Counted from the stretch's first letter, positions 1-6,179 are shown. The stretch is 7,847 nt of DNA from an uncultured Oscillospiraceae bacterium (GCA_900549155.1 URNF01000103.1:1-7847), one strand, 5' to 3'. Notes: a model not told the origin generated them from the letters alone. Made by a program: numbers and translations.

Positions 1-1
1 A

Positions 2-1300
2 ATTTACGAAACATCCGACATATGGAAATGCGTCAATTCTGCTTCGATTCTAGAGCCAACGCTTCTGATGTACCGCAAAACAGGAAAGCAAAGCTATCTT
101 ACATTTTCAGAATATATCATCGACTATCTATGGAACGGAGAAGCGTGCATCTTCAGATGTGCATACGAGAACAGACTTGACCCGTTTGAATACCCCGTAA
201 CCAAAGCCTATGAGGTCATGTCCTGCTTTGAGGGCTTGCTCGTTTACTATGAAATAACGCATGAGGAAAAATATCTTAATACGGTAATCCGCTTTACAGA
301 CCGTCTCATAAATTCCGAAATAACCGTTATCGGTGATGCCGGTTGCTTTGAGGAAAGCTTCAACAATGCCGCAAAAACACAGACTGACACAGATTTAACC
401 TGTATAAAACAGGAGACCTGCGTTACGGTAACCTATATGAAGCTTTGTCATCACTTGCTGCTTTTGACCGACAACAGCAAATACGCCGATGAAATGGAGC
501 GTTCGGCATACAACGCCTTATACGGTGCCGTAAATACGTTGGAGTGCAAAAGTGTGCGCGGTGAGGTATTTACATTTGACAGCTACAGTCCGCTGACTTT
601 AGACAAGCGTAACAGAGAAGTCGGCGGCTACAAGAATATTACCGACAGCAGGCATTACGGTTGCTGCGTAGCCATCGGTGCACACGGCACCGGAATGATG
701 CCGTTGTATGCTGTCAGAGAGCATAACAGGGGCATAACGCTTGATTTTTACGAAATCGGAAGAATATGTACCGCCGGCTTTGAGATCGGTGTTGACACTG
801 CATATCCTTTGTGCGGTGCTATACGAATTTCTATTCTTAAGGCACCAAATATGCAAAGCGAAATCAAGCTAAGGATTCCTATCTTTTCCGAAAATAGGGC
901 AGCTGTTTCTGTTAACGGGCACGAAACGGAAATTTCGAACGGCTATGCTGTAATTTCACGGCAGTGGCGTGCCGGCGACACGGTGGAACTGACACTCGAC
1001 ATGTCACCGAGGGTCATAAAAGCAATCGGGGTTGCCGGCAAACCGGAAACGAAAAACTTCATCGCGATTTTGTACGGTCCACTGTGTCTTGCAAGGGATA
1101 AGCGTCTGGGAGAGGTCGGCACACCAATCCGATACTGCAAAGATTTCAAGTTGGAAACGGCAGATGCGTCTGCATTCCCATGCGAATTGATGGTCACAGC
1201 CAAGTTCGGCAGAAATTCCGTTACACTGATCGACTATATGAGCGCTGGAAGAACCTTAGACGACAACTCTCTGACAGAGGCGTGGCTACCGGTAAAATGA
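2..1300 (+). CDS. GH127/DUF1680 beta-L-arabinofuranosidase-like protein (5' partial)
   Basis: The frame is open to the first base of the window, so the ATG at 68 is internal and the true start lies upstream. The visible part is 432 residues; family members are usually about 600-660. The region around residue 20 (ILEPTLLMYRKTG) and the helical repeats after it fit the (alpha/alpha)6 barrel of GH127. Counting from the ATG at 68, E96 (ESF) may be the acid/base glutamate, E116-T117-C118 matches the family's ETC motif, and C199-C200 is the Cys-Cys pair. In characterised GH127 enzymes these Glu/Cys residues bind Zn and one Cys of the pair is the nucleophile. After about residue 250 the protein becomes beta-rich and ends normally near AWLPVK. 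Known members release beta-L-arabinofuranose from plant glycans; the substrate here is inferred. No signal peptide can be judged. Composition is more AT-rich than the downstream genes. Confidence 0.85.
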   Translation: MYETSDIWKCVNSASILEPTLLMYRKTGKQSYLTFSEYIIDYLWNGEACIFRCAYENRLDPFEYPVTKAYEVMSCFEGLLVYYEITHEEKYLNTVIRFTDRLINSEITVIGDAGCFEESFNNAAKTQTDTDLTCIKQETCVTVTYMKLCHHLLLLTDNSKYADEMERSAYNALYGAVNTLECKSVRGEVFTFDSYSPLTLDKRNREVGGYKNITDSRHYGCCVAIGAHGTGMMPLYAVREHNRGITLDFYEIGRICTAGFEIGVDTAYPLCGAIRISILKAPNMQSEIKLRIPIFSENRAAVSVNGHETEISNGYAVISRQWRAGDTVELTLDMSPRVIKAIGVAGKPETKNFIAILYGPLCLARDKRLGEVGTPIRYCKDFKLETADASAFPCELMVTAKFGRNSVTLIDYMSAGRTLDDNSLTEAWLPVK

Positions 1301-1329
1301 TTGACATAATTTCATTTTAATTGTATAAT
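1301..1329 (+). promoter_or_regulatory. SigA-type promoter with perfect -35 and -10 hexamers
   Basis: TTGACA at 1301-1306, a 17-bp spacer and TATAAT at 1324-1329 match the housekeeping consensus exactly. The -35 begins on the base after the TGA stop of the GH127 gene (1298-1300). Transcription should start near 1336, leaving a leader of about 33 nt to the ATG at 1369. It implies the membrane-protein gene is transcribed independently of the glycosidase. No operator-like repeat overlaps it. Confidence 0.85.
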
Positions 1330-1368
1330 ACATCCACTTTATCGGGAAATATTTGGCGGAGGTGTGTT

Positions 1369-2190
1369 ATGCGAAGGAATGACTCCACAGCGGATACAGC
1401 ACAGAAAAGGCGGGGCATACTGGATCGTCCGCCCGTGATCCTGTTTGCCGCACTGGTCGGCATCGGCTTCGGCATATTCTTCCTTTTCTTTCAGAACACC
1501 TATAAACCGATTCCCCGCGAACAAGCAGAGGTCGTTACGGGAGAATTTGAAAAATATGAGACAGCGGACGGCTACGGCGGCATCACTCTGCAGGACGGTA
1601 CCTATTGTATCGTTTCCGCAGACACCGTGCCGGCGGATTTCGAAAGCGCCATGGCAGCCCTCGAAAAAGGCACACAGCTGCACATTCTCATCCATCCGCG
1701 CACCCGCTATGTTATCGAGGTCAGGACCGACAAGGCGGAGCTTTTGAACTTTGACGCATCCCAGGAAGCGATACGGTCGAAAAATTCCGGCGGCACTGTC
1801 CTCGGTAGTATACTCTGCGTTGCCGGGTTGCTGCTTGTGCCCTATGCGGTCGCTTCGTTCAAAAAACAAAAGCGGGAAAGTGAGCGCCTTGCTGCCCAAA
1901 CGGACAGCGCGTCGGCGGCGATTCGCCGCATGGACACCGCGCAAAAGGGCAGAATGCTGCTTAAAGCGGACGTCGCGGAATACCACATCTGCTACCGTCG
2001 GGTGAAATTCACAAACGAGCTTGCCGTCAACGGTGTGATCTATGACGAGCTGCACGCCTTTTTGGAGCTTGAGCACCGCCTTTTTGCCCGCCTTGACGGT
2101 CATTTGATCGAAGCGGGATTTGACGAAAAGAGCGGCAGCTATATCCTGTTTGACGGAAAGATCATCAAACAAAAAAGACGATTTCTCTGA
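1369..2190 (+). CDS. Two-pass membrane protein of unknown function
   Basis: 273 residues; not recognised as a named family. The start is the ATG at 1369, preceded by GGAGGT (1358-1363) at about 5 nt. An in-frame TTG at 1321 overlaps the promoter's -10 box and is rejected. Hydrophobic segments lie at about residues 21-41 and 143-164. Between them is a loop of about 100 residues rich in beta-forming stretches (52-125), probably on the outer face because the N-terminus is Arg/Lys-rich. After the second segment come a charged helix (165-200) and a C-terminal domain (204-273) with YRRVKFTNELAVNG, a DGHLIEAGFD segment and a basic end. The C-terminal part resembles conserved hypothetical proteins of gut Clostridia as I recall them, but no function can be given. 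The gene has a strong promoter and ends at a shared bidirectional terminator. It is probably monocistronic. Confidence 0.8.
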   Translation: MRRNDSTADTAQKRRGILDRPPVILFAALVGIGFGIFFLFFQNTYKPIPREQAEVVTGEFEKYETADGYGGITLQDGTYCIVSADTVPADFESAMAALEKGTQLHILIHPRTRYVIEVRTDKAELLNFDASQEAIRSKNSGGTVLGSILCVAGLLLVPYAVASFKKQKRESERLAAQTDSASAAIRRMDTAQKGRMLLKADVAEYHICYRRVKFTNELAVNGVIYDELHAFLELEHRLFARLDGHLIEAGFDEKSGSYILFDGKIIKQKRRFL

Positions 2191-2198
2191 AGAAATAC

Positions 2199-2231
2199 AA
2201 GCGCCGCTTTGCAATGCAAAGCGGCGCTTTT
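2199..2231. terminator. Bidirectional intrinsic terminator between convergent genes
   Basis: A perfect 14-bp stem (2199-2212 with 2216-2229) has a 3-nt AAT loop and a core of GCGCCGCTTTGC. On the plus strand it ends in TTTT, just 8 bases after the membrane-protein stop. On the minus strand the stem is followed by TTGTATTTCT and starts only a few bases after the lipoprotein stop (2234-2236). It therefore serves both converging genes. Confidence 0.9.
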
Positions 2232-2233
2232 GG

Positions 2234-2743
2234 TTATTGCGGGGCAGTTTTGACGTTCGAAAAGTGAACAGAAAAAGCGGCATCGGGCACTTCGAGGGAC
2301 AGCAGCGTGCCGCTCTGCGGGTCGCACAAAACCGTATAGCCATACTCCCCCACCGTGCCCGTGAACGCCGCACCGTCTTTTGTCAGACTGCCGTCGGCGG
2401 AGCGCTTGCAAAGATCGTCCAGCGCATCCAGCAAAAGGCGTGCCGCCGCTGCCTGCGGCAGCTTGGCGGGCAAGGTGTAGGTCAATCCGTGATAGGCAAC
2501 CGTCGCCGTCTCTCCGTCCCAGGTGAGCTGCATACCGGAAAGGGATTGCGGCGCGGAAAGCGCCAGCGTCAGCGTGCCGACATTCTGTCTTTCCAGCGTC
2601 CCCTCCAGCTTCAGATCGTTATACGTTGCGACAAAATCGCAAGAAAACCGCAACGTCTCAGGCGGTGCGGTTTTTGCAGCGCCGCAGGCAGTCAGCAGCG
2701 CTGTGATCATACAACATATTCCGATGAGAATGCCTTTGCGCAT
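2234..2743 (-). CDS. Small lipoprotein, possibly LolA-like fold (YdcC-like)
   Basis: 169 residues. The ATG at 2743 is chosen because AGAGGG (complement of 2750-2755) lies 6 nt upstream and the protein then begins with a normal signal peptide. A TTG 21 bases further out (2764) only adds residues ahead of it. The signal is MRK, a hydrophobic core, and a lipobox ending LLTAC with Cys20 as the lipidated residue, so the mature protein should sit on the outer face of the membrane. The rest (about 30-165) alternates short beta strands, for example KLEGTLERQN, LTLALSAPQ, ATVAYHGLTYTL and GTLLSLEVP. This is compatible with the LolA/LppX-like half-barrel seen in B. subtilis YdcC, but that fold is an inference. 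It follows nnr with a 13-base gap and is very likely cotranscribed with it. In B. subtilis ydcC lies between acpS and alr; no alr follows here because the terminator intervenes. Confidence 0.8.
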   Translation of the reverse strand: MRKGILIGICCMITALLTACGAAKTAPPETLRFSCDFVATYNDLKLEGTLERQNVGTLTLALSAPQSLSGMQLTWDGETATVAYHGLTYTLPAKLPQAAAARLLLDALDDLCKRSADGSLTKDGAAFTGTVGEYGYTVLCDPQSGTLLSLEVPDAAFSVHFSNVKTAPQ

Positions 2744-2756
2744 GCAGAACCCTCTG

Positions 2757-4271
2757 TCATTCAAATTGCGAAAACAGCGCTCCCAGCTCCTCGATCATAT
2801 CCGACGGCAGCATGCCGTGCTGCGACAGGCGTTCACAGGCACGGTCACCCGCCGCGCCGTGCAGATATACCCCGCAGCGCGCGGCATCATACGGCGACAG
2901 TCCTTGTGCGGCAAGTGCAGCAATCATTCCGGCAAGCACATCACCGCTGCCGCCGGTTGCCATGCCCGCATTGCCGTTGTGATTGACGCAAAGTGCGTCG
3001 GCATCTGCCACCAGCGTGTGATGCCCTTTGAGCACCAATGTGACGCCATAGCGCCGCGCAAACCCGACAGCAACATCGCGGCAGTTTTCCTGCACCGCTT
3101 GAATGTTCTCACCGCAAAGGCGCGCCATTTCGCCGGGGTGCGGTGTCAGAATAAGCGGTGCAGCGGCTGTTTTCAACATATCTATATGCGCGGCACAGCA
3201 GTTTAGACCATCTGCGTCCAAAACGATCGGACAGGCGGCATTTTCAAGCAGCGCCTGCACCACTGCCGTGACATCAGCATTTTGACCGAGACCGCAGCCG
3301 ACAAGCAGCGCATCCTTGCCGTGAAGCGCCGCAAGGAGCGGTGCGATCGCCGCTGTACTGACCGTGCCCGCGTCCGTTTCCGGCAGCGGCAGATAGACAG
3401 CTTCCGGCACAGCCGCCGCAACGATCGGATACACCGAACGCGGCAGTGCGACCGTCAGCAGTCCGACACCGCTGCGCAAAGCGGCGCGCGCCGATAATAT
3501 GGCAGCGCCCGCCATGCCGTAGCTGCCGCAGACTGCCAGCATGTGTCCGAAGCTGCCCTTGTGGCTGTCCGCAGGACGCGGCATGATGCACGCCGCCACA
3601 TCCGCAGCGCACAGAACGTCGGTCTGCAAAACGGCGGCAATGTCCGCATTGTCCACACCTATCGGCAGCACGCGCACCTTGCCGTAGATGCCGCGCAACC
3701 TTGCCGCCGTCAAAGCCGGTTTCAGTGCGATGAATGTCAGCGTTTCTTCGGCAACAAACGCACCCTCGGCTGCCGTTTCTTCATCACAGTGCACGCCGCT
3801 CGGCAAATCTACGGCAAAGCGCCGCTGGTGCGGTTTCACAAGCGAGAACAGCCGCAGCACCTCTGCGGGCAGTGCGCCGCGAAAACCGATACCGTATACC
3901 GCGTCGATGACCAGCTGTGCTTCGGACACTGCCGCAGCGGCGCGGTAGGGTTCTTCCGCAAGGGAAATGACGGGCACCTCCGGCAGCAGCGAAAACGCGT
4001 TTTTTGCCGTCGGTGTCGCGGGAAACCCTTCTGCCAAAATCACCGTCACAGTGTGTCCGACCTCTGCCAGCTTGCGGGCGATCACAAAGCCGTCGCCGCC
4101 GTTGTTGCCCTTTCCACACAAAATGACCGTGAGAATGGCAGCGGGTACTTCCTCATGCAACACGCGTGCGGCGGCAGCGCCAGCGTTTTCCATCAGGCGC
4201 ATTTCGGAAAGCCCTGCTTCGACGGCGCGTTTTTCAATTTGGCGCACCTGTTCTTTTGTGGCGATGTACAA
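2757..4271 (-). CDS. nnr: Bifunctional NAD(P)H-hydrate epimerase / ADP-dependent NAD(P)H-hydrate dehydratase
   Basis: 504 residues, the usual length of the fused YjeF-type repair enzyme. The N-terminal epimerase domain (about 1-215) shows LMENAG (26-31), the GKGNNGGDG loop (53-61), VIDAVYGIG with D123, and DLPSG (155-159). It interconverts the R and S forms of damaged, hydrated NAD(P)H. The C-terminal dehydratase domain (about 225-500, ribokinase-like) shows HKGSFGH (237-243), DADGLN (352-357), TPHPGEMARL (376-385), KGHHT (415-419) and ATGGSGDVLAG (438-448). D444 is the expected catalytic base. This domain dehydrates the S form using ADP. All key motifs are intact. The start is a TTG at 4271, supported by AGGGGGAG (complement of 4277-4284); the nearby ATG in the leader is out of frame. 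It is a cytosolic housekeeping enzyme, first gene of a pair with the lipoprotein. A palindrome and a repeat element lie directly upstream, so the promoter is unclear. Confidence 0.95.
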   Translation of the reverse strand: MYIATKEQVRQIEKRAVEAGLSEMRLMENAGAAAARVLHEEVPAAILTVILCGKGNNGGDGFVIARKLAEVGHTVTVILAEGFPATPTAKNAFSLLPEVPVISLAEEPYRAAAAVSEAQLVIDAVYGIGFRGALPAEVLRLFSLVKPHQRRFAVDLPSGVHCDEETAAEGAFVAEETLTFIALKPALTAARLRGIYGKVRVLPIGVDNADIAAVLQTDVLCAADVAACIMPRPADSHKGSFGHMLAVCGSYGMAGAAILSARAALRSGVGLLTVALPRSVYPIVAAAVPEAVYLPLPETDAGTVSTAAIAPLLAALHGKDALLVGCGLGQNADVTAVVQALLENAACPIVLDADGLNCCAAHIDMLKTAAAPLILTPHPGEMARLCGENIQAVQENCRDVAVGFARRYGVTLVLKGHHTLVADADALCVNHNGNAGMATGGSGDVLAGMIAALAAQGLSPYDAARCGVYLHGAAGDRACERLSQHGMLPSDMIEELGALFSQFE

Positions 4272-4276
4272 GGTGA

Positions 4277-4284
4277 CTCCCCCT
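4277..4284 (-). promoter_or_regulatory. Ribosome binding site fixing the TTG start of nnr
   Basis: On the minus strand AGGGGGAG lies about 5-6 nt before the TTG at 4271. No in-frame ATG is available before residue 24, which would remove the start of the epimerase fold. The purine-rich site is therefore the main evidence for initiation at TTG. Confidence 0.7.
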
Positions 4285-4311
4285 TTGTTTCATGGCAAAA
4301 AGCGCGCAGCG

Positions 4312-4343
4312 CCGGCGTGTTAAAATATGTTTTAACACGCCGG
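4312..4343. repeat. Perfect 14-bp palindrome with 4-nt loop upstream of nnr
   Basis: CCGGCGTGTTAAAA (4312-4325) and its exact reverse complement (4330-4343) flank TATG. It ends 41 bases upstream of the nnr start. On the minus strand it is followed by a second small GC hairpin (GCGC-TGC-GCGC) and TTTTT (about 4298-4313), so the pair could act as an attenuator or terminator in the nnr leader. The AT-rich centre would also suit a dimeric regulator. It lies immediately beside the repeat element at 4346-4583 and may belong to it. The function is undecided. Confidence 0.6.
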
Positions 4344-4345
4344 AA

Positions 4346-4583
4346 GGCTGTCTAAAAACCGCAGGAGCAAGGAAACCGCCCCTGTCGGCATATTTGTTCA
4401 AGCTATGGCGCATATAGGTAAAAACCACTATTCTTTCGCGCCATAGCTTGCATGCTAAGGGGCGGTTGACGCCGACAGCAAAAGCGTACGTTTCGGAGAA
4501 ACGCCCTTTTGTATGCTGAGGTTTGTGCAGACACCTTTTTCGCTAAAATGCGTTTTTGCGTCCTGCGGACTTTTTTGACAGTC
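4346..4583. repeat. MITE-like non-coding element with terminal and internal inverted repeats
   Basis: The two ends are imperfect inverted repeats. The left reads GGCTGTCTAAAAA then CCGCAGGA-GCAA (4346-4370). The right, read on the minus strand from 4583, is GACTGTCAAAAAAGT then CCGCAGGA-CGCAA. Inside is a perfect 13-bp inverted repeat CAAGCTATGGCGC (4399-4411 / 4438-4450) around a 26-nt loop, enclosed by AACCGCCCCT (4374-4383) / AGGGGCGGTT (4458-4467). CTGTCGGC (4382-4389) also matches GCCGACAG (4471-4478), an alternative pairing that shares bases with the former. A further hairpin CGTTTC-GGA-GAAACG lies at 4489-4503. No credible coding frame or transposase is present. I found no clear target-site duplication (flanks CGGAA and TTATG). 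Size, ends and lack of genes fit a miniature inverted-repeat element, but copies elsewhere cannot be seen; a structured RNA is the alternative. It fills most of the 325-base gap between nnr and the DUF6106-like gene. Confidence 0.55.
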
Positions 4584-4587
4584 TTAT

Positions 4588-4610
4588 GGGCTGCGCTTAT
4601 TGCGCAGCCC
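4588..4610. terminator. Hairpin spanning the stop codon of the DUF6106-like gene
   Basis: GGGCTGCGC (4588-4596) and GCGCAGCCC (4602-4610) form a perfect 9-bp stem with a 5-nt loop, and the TAA stop (complement of 4597-4599) sits in the loop. On the minus strand it is followed by ATAAGAC with no immediate T-run, though a run of A's follows in the adjacent repeat. On the plus strand it is followed by the pyrimidine stretch TTTCCTTCTTTT. It is a probable transcript 3'-end structure but not a textbook terminator for its gene. Confidence 0.45.
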
Positions 4611-5118
4611 TTTCCTTCTTTTCCAATTCAATTTGCATCAGACGCGGCAAGGAAGCAACAAACGCTTCTTTCACCCGTTCGTCCGGTTCAAAGATCACCA
4701 GCGTGTTGCCGTGCGCTTTGCTGCGATAGGTGAAATAGTAATTTCCCTGTGCATTCGGTGCAGACGCCGCCATGATCGTCGCGTCAAAGCGGCGACCTGT
4801 AAGCGCCGTGGGGTCATAACGACCGAAGGCTTCGACCTTACTGCAGGTGACCGAGGTCACGCGCTTGCGGCGGCGCTTGGCGATGATGCAGTCGATGTCC
4901 ATTTCACCGTTTGTGATGCTGTATTCAAATTCGCGGTTGCGGGACGTGATGAGCCAATAAGCCCCCCAGATCACCAAGACCGTCATCGGCAGCAAAACGG
5001 AGATGAAATTTATGATCGCGGCAGACACGATCAGCGCTGCCAGCGCAGTCGCGACCATAATGAGCATATCGACCGGTGTCTTTTTCTTTTTGATAATTTG
5101 TTCGACGAAGGTATCCAT
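4597..5118 (-). CDS. Small membrane protein, DUF6106-like
   Basis: 173 residues. The start is the ATG at 5118 (MDTFVEQIIKKKK): AAAGGA (complement of 5126-5131) is 7 nt upstream of it but only 1 nt from the other in-frame ATG at 5124. After a short cytosolic basic N-terminus come two closely spaced hydrophobic segments at about 17-39 and 41-58, a hairpin membrane anchor. The soluble part (61-173) has alternating beta strands, an Arg/Lys patch KRRRKR (81-86) and a charged C-terminal helix (about 146-171). The layout resembles bacterial PH-like membrane proteins, and the opening sequence recalls the Firmicutes family DUF6106; both assignments are from memory and tentative. The biochemical role is unknown. 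It has its own promoter 23 bases or more upstream, so it need not depend on the kinase gene before it. Its stop codon lies in a hairpin next to the repeat element. Confidence 0.8.
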   Translation of the reverse strand: MDTFVEQIIKKKKTPVDMLIMVATALAALIVSAAIINFISVLLPMTVLVIWGAYWLITSRNREFEYSITNGEMDIDCIIAKRRRKRVTSVTCSKVEAFGRYDPTALTGRRFDATIMAASAPNAQGNYYFTYRSKAHGNTLVIFEPDERVKEAFVASLPRLMQIELEKKERAAQ

Positions 5119-5147
5119 AGGCATGTCCTTTCCGTTTGATTGATACC

Positions 5148-5176
5148 AGTGTACCATATTCCGACGGATTGGGCAA
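5148..5176 (-). promoter_or_regulatory. Promoter of the DUF6106-like gene (extended -10)
   Basis: On the minus strand TTGCCC (complement of 5171-5176), a 17-bp spacer and TACACT (complement of 5148-5153) form a SigA-type promoter. TGG just before the -10 makes it an extended -10. Transcription would start near 5141, giving a leader of about 23 nt that contains the AAAGGA ribosome site. The promoter lies in the short gap after the kinase stop codon. Confidence 0.7.
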
Positions 5177-5185
5177 GTGAATTTT

Positions 5186-6022
5186 TTATGACTCCCGCAA
5201 ACGGTCGACAAGCTGCGGCAGCACCGCCTCAAACTTCACCCCATACCAGTGTGTCGGATCCTTCACCGTCTCACGGATGCAGGAAACGGTATAATCCGCC
5301 GCGATCCTCGCCGCCGTGTAGAGGTCGCTGCCACCCATATAGGCACCGGTGAAGGCGGATGCGAACACATCCCCCGTTCCGTGGCAGCTTTGCGGGATGC
5401 GCTCATGGCAATAGTATTGCTTTTTGCCGTTTTCCAGAACCACGACACCGGTGGTGTCCGACGTATAGCCGACGCCGGTGAGCAGGACGGTTTTTGCGCC
5501 GTTTTTCGTCAGTGCCGTCAGAAGATCGTCGATATACGCCTCGTCATACTGCTCTTTATACGGCATTTCGGTCAAAAGTGCCGCCTCGGTGAGATTGGGC
5601 AAAAGAATGTCCGCGCAAAATGCAAGCTCTTTCATCGACTGCACAAAGGCAGTGTCGAACCCCGGATACAGCTTGCCGTTGTCCGCCATGGCGGGATCGA
5701 CGATGCGCTTGCCGTTTTCCGTCAGCAGCGAATCGAAAATATCCTTGACATAGGCGATCTGACCGGCATTGCCGAGGTAGCCCGTGTACACTGCGGCAAA
5801 GGACAGCTTTTCCTTTTTCCAGTGTGCTGCGATGGCGGGCATATCCGCGGTCAGGTCACGGAAAGTATATCCCGTGAAGCCGCCGGTGTGGGTGGACAAT
5901 ACCGCAGACGGCAGCACCGCTGTCTCCACACCGCATATGGAAAGGATCGGCAGTGCCACCGTCAGCGAGCACTGTCCGACGCAGGAAATGTCCTGCACTG
6001 TTAAAATGCGTTTGTATGCCAT
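5186..6022 (-). CDS. pdxK: Pyridoxal/pyridoxamine kinase (PfkB/ribokinase superfamily)
   Basis: 278 residues, the normal length for PdxK/PdxY-type kinases. It phosphorylates pyridoxal or pyridoxamine with ATP in the vitamin B6 salvage pathway in the cytosol. Motifs in order: QDISCVGQCSL (10-20) at the vitamin-binding end, STHTGGF (43-49), DPAMADNGKLY (109-119, family form DPVMGDNGKLY), PNLTEA (142-147), and CHGTGDVFAS (213-222), where D218 is the expected catalytic base and GTGD forms the anion hole. The start is the ATG at 6022, because GGGAG (complement of 6031-6035) lies 8 nt upstream. A second in-frame ATG at 6037 overlaps the region of that site and has no ribosome site of its own. The family is certain; choosing between PdxK and PdxY naming, and pyridoxal versus pyridoxamine preference, is not possible here. 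It has its own promoter and lies downstream of the GH31 terminator, so it is transcribed separately. Confidence 0.93.
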   Translation of the reverse strand: MAYKRILTVQDISCVGQCSLTVALPILSICGVETAVLPSAVLSTHTGGFTGYTFRDLTADMPAIAAHWKKEKLSFAAVYTGYLGNAGQIAYVKDIFDSLLTENGKRIVDPAMADNGKLYPGFDTAFVQSMKELAFCADILLPNLTEAALLTEMPYKEQYDEAYIDDLLTALTKNGAKTVLLTGVGYTSDTTGVVVLENGKKQYYCHERIPQSCHGTGDVFASAFTGAYMGGSDLYTAARIAADYTVSCIRETVKDPTHWYGVKFEAVLPQLVDRLRES

Positions 6023-6048
6023 AAAAACAACTCCCATCGGTTTTGCTC

Positions 6049-6077
6049 AACATACCATATGCAAAGCGCGTCGTCAA
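6049..6077 (-). promoter_or_regulatory. Promoter of the pyridoxal kinase gene (extended -10)
   Basis: On the minus strand TTGACG (complement of 6072-6077) is separated by 17 bp from TATGTT (complement of 6049-6054). The -10 is preceded by TGG, an extended -10. The start point would be near 6042, leaving a leader of about 20 nt to the ATG at 6022. Confidence 0.75.
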
Positions 6078-6138
6078 CACAGTTTACCCGCATTTTACAA
6101 GATATTTTCCCCACCTTGACCTGCAAGACCCAAGCCAT

Positions 6139-6179
6139 AAAAAACAGCACCTCCGAAAGCATTTCTCTTTCGGAGGTGC
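6139..6179 (-). terminator. Intrinsic terminator of the GH31 gene
   Basis: A perfect 13-bp stem (GCACCTCCGAAAG at 6147-6159 with 6167-6179) has a 7-nt loop. On the minus strand it is followed after two bases by TTTTTT (complement of 6139-6144). It lies 28 bases after the GH31 stop codon. A small extra hairpin CGGATC-AAC-GATCCG (6184-6198) sits between stop and terminator. Confidence 0.92.

Noticed and set aside
1321..1368. TTG at 1321 as start of the membrane protein
   Set aside because: It lies within the promoter, next to the -10 hexamer, upstream of the expected transcript start. The ATG at 1369 has a good ribosome site.
1339..2373. A 344-codon open frame on the minus strand opposite the membrane-protein gene
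   Set aside because: It has no ribosome site, its translation is Arg/Cys-rich without domain logic, and it runs through the bidirectional terminator and into the lipoprotein gene. It is a shadow of the plus-strand gene.
2120..2986. A 288-codon plus-strand open frame spanning the terminator, lipoprotein and nnr end
   Set aside because: It crosses a strong terminator and two well-supported minus-strand genes, and its product has no recognisable features.
3543..4355. A 270-codon plus-strand open frame opposite nnr
   Set aside because: Its translation is His/Arg/Cys-rich and low in order, typical of antisense frames in GC-rich genes. Nnr on the other strand has all family motifs.
4234..4428. 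A 64-codon minus-strand frame across the palindrome and repeat
   Set aside because: The similar peptides read from both strands (GVLKHILTRRR and GVLKYVLTRRK) simply reflect the palindrome. There is no ribosome site.
4560..4576. GTCC-TGC-GGAC plus T-run as a plus-strand terminator
   Set aside because: The stem is only 4 bp, no plus-strand gene precedes it, and it is better explained as part of the right terminal inverted repeat.
4346..4583. CRISPR array or riboswitch in the gap upstream of nnr
   Set aside because: There are no regularly spaced direct repeats, and I recognise no known riboswitch core. The pattern is inverted repeats.
4509..4733. A 74-codon plus-strand frame at the right end of the repeat
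   Set aside because: It starts inside the repeat, overlaps the DUF6106-like gene antisense, and lacks a ribosome site.
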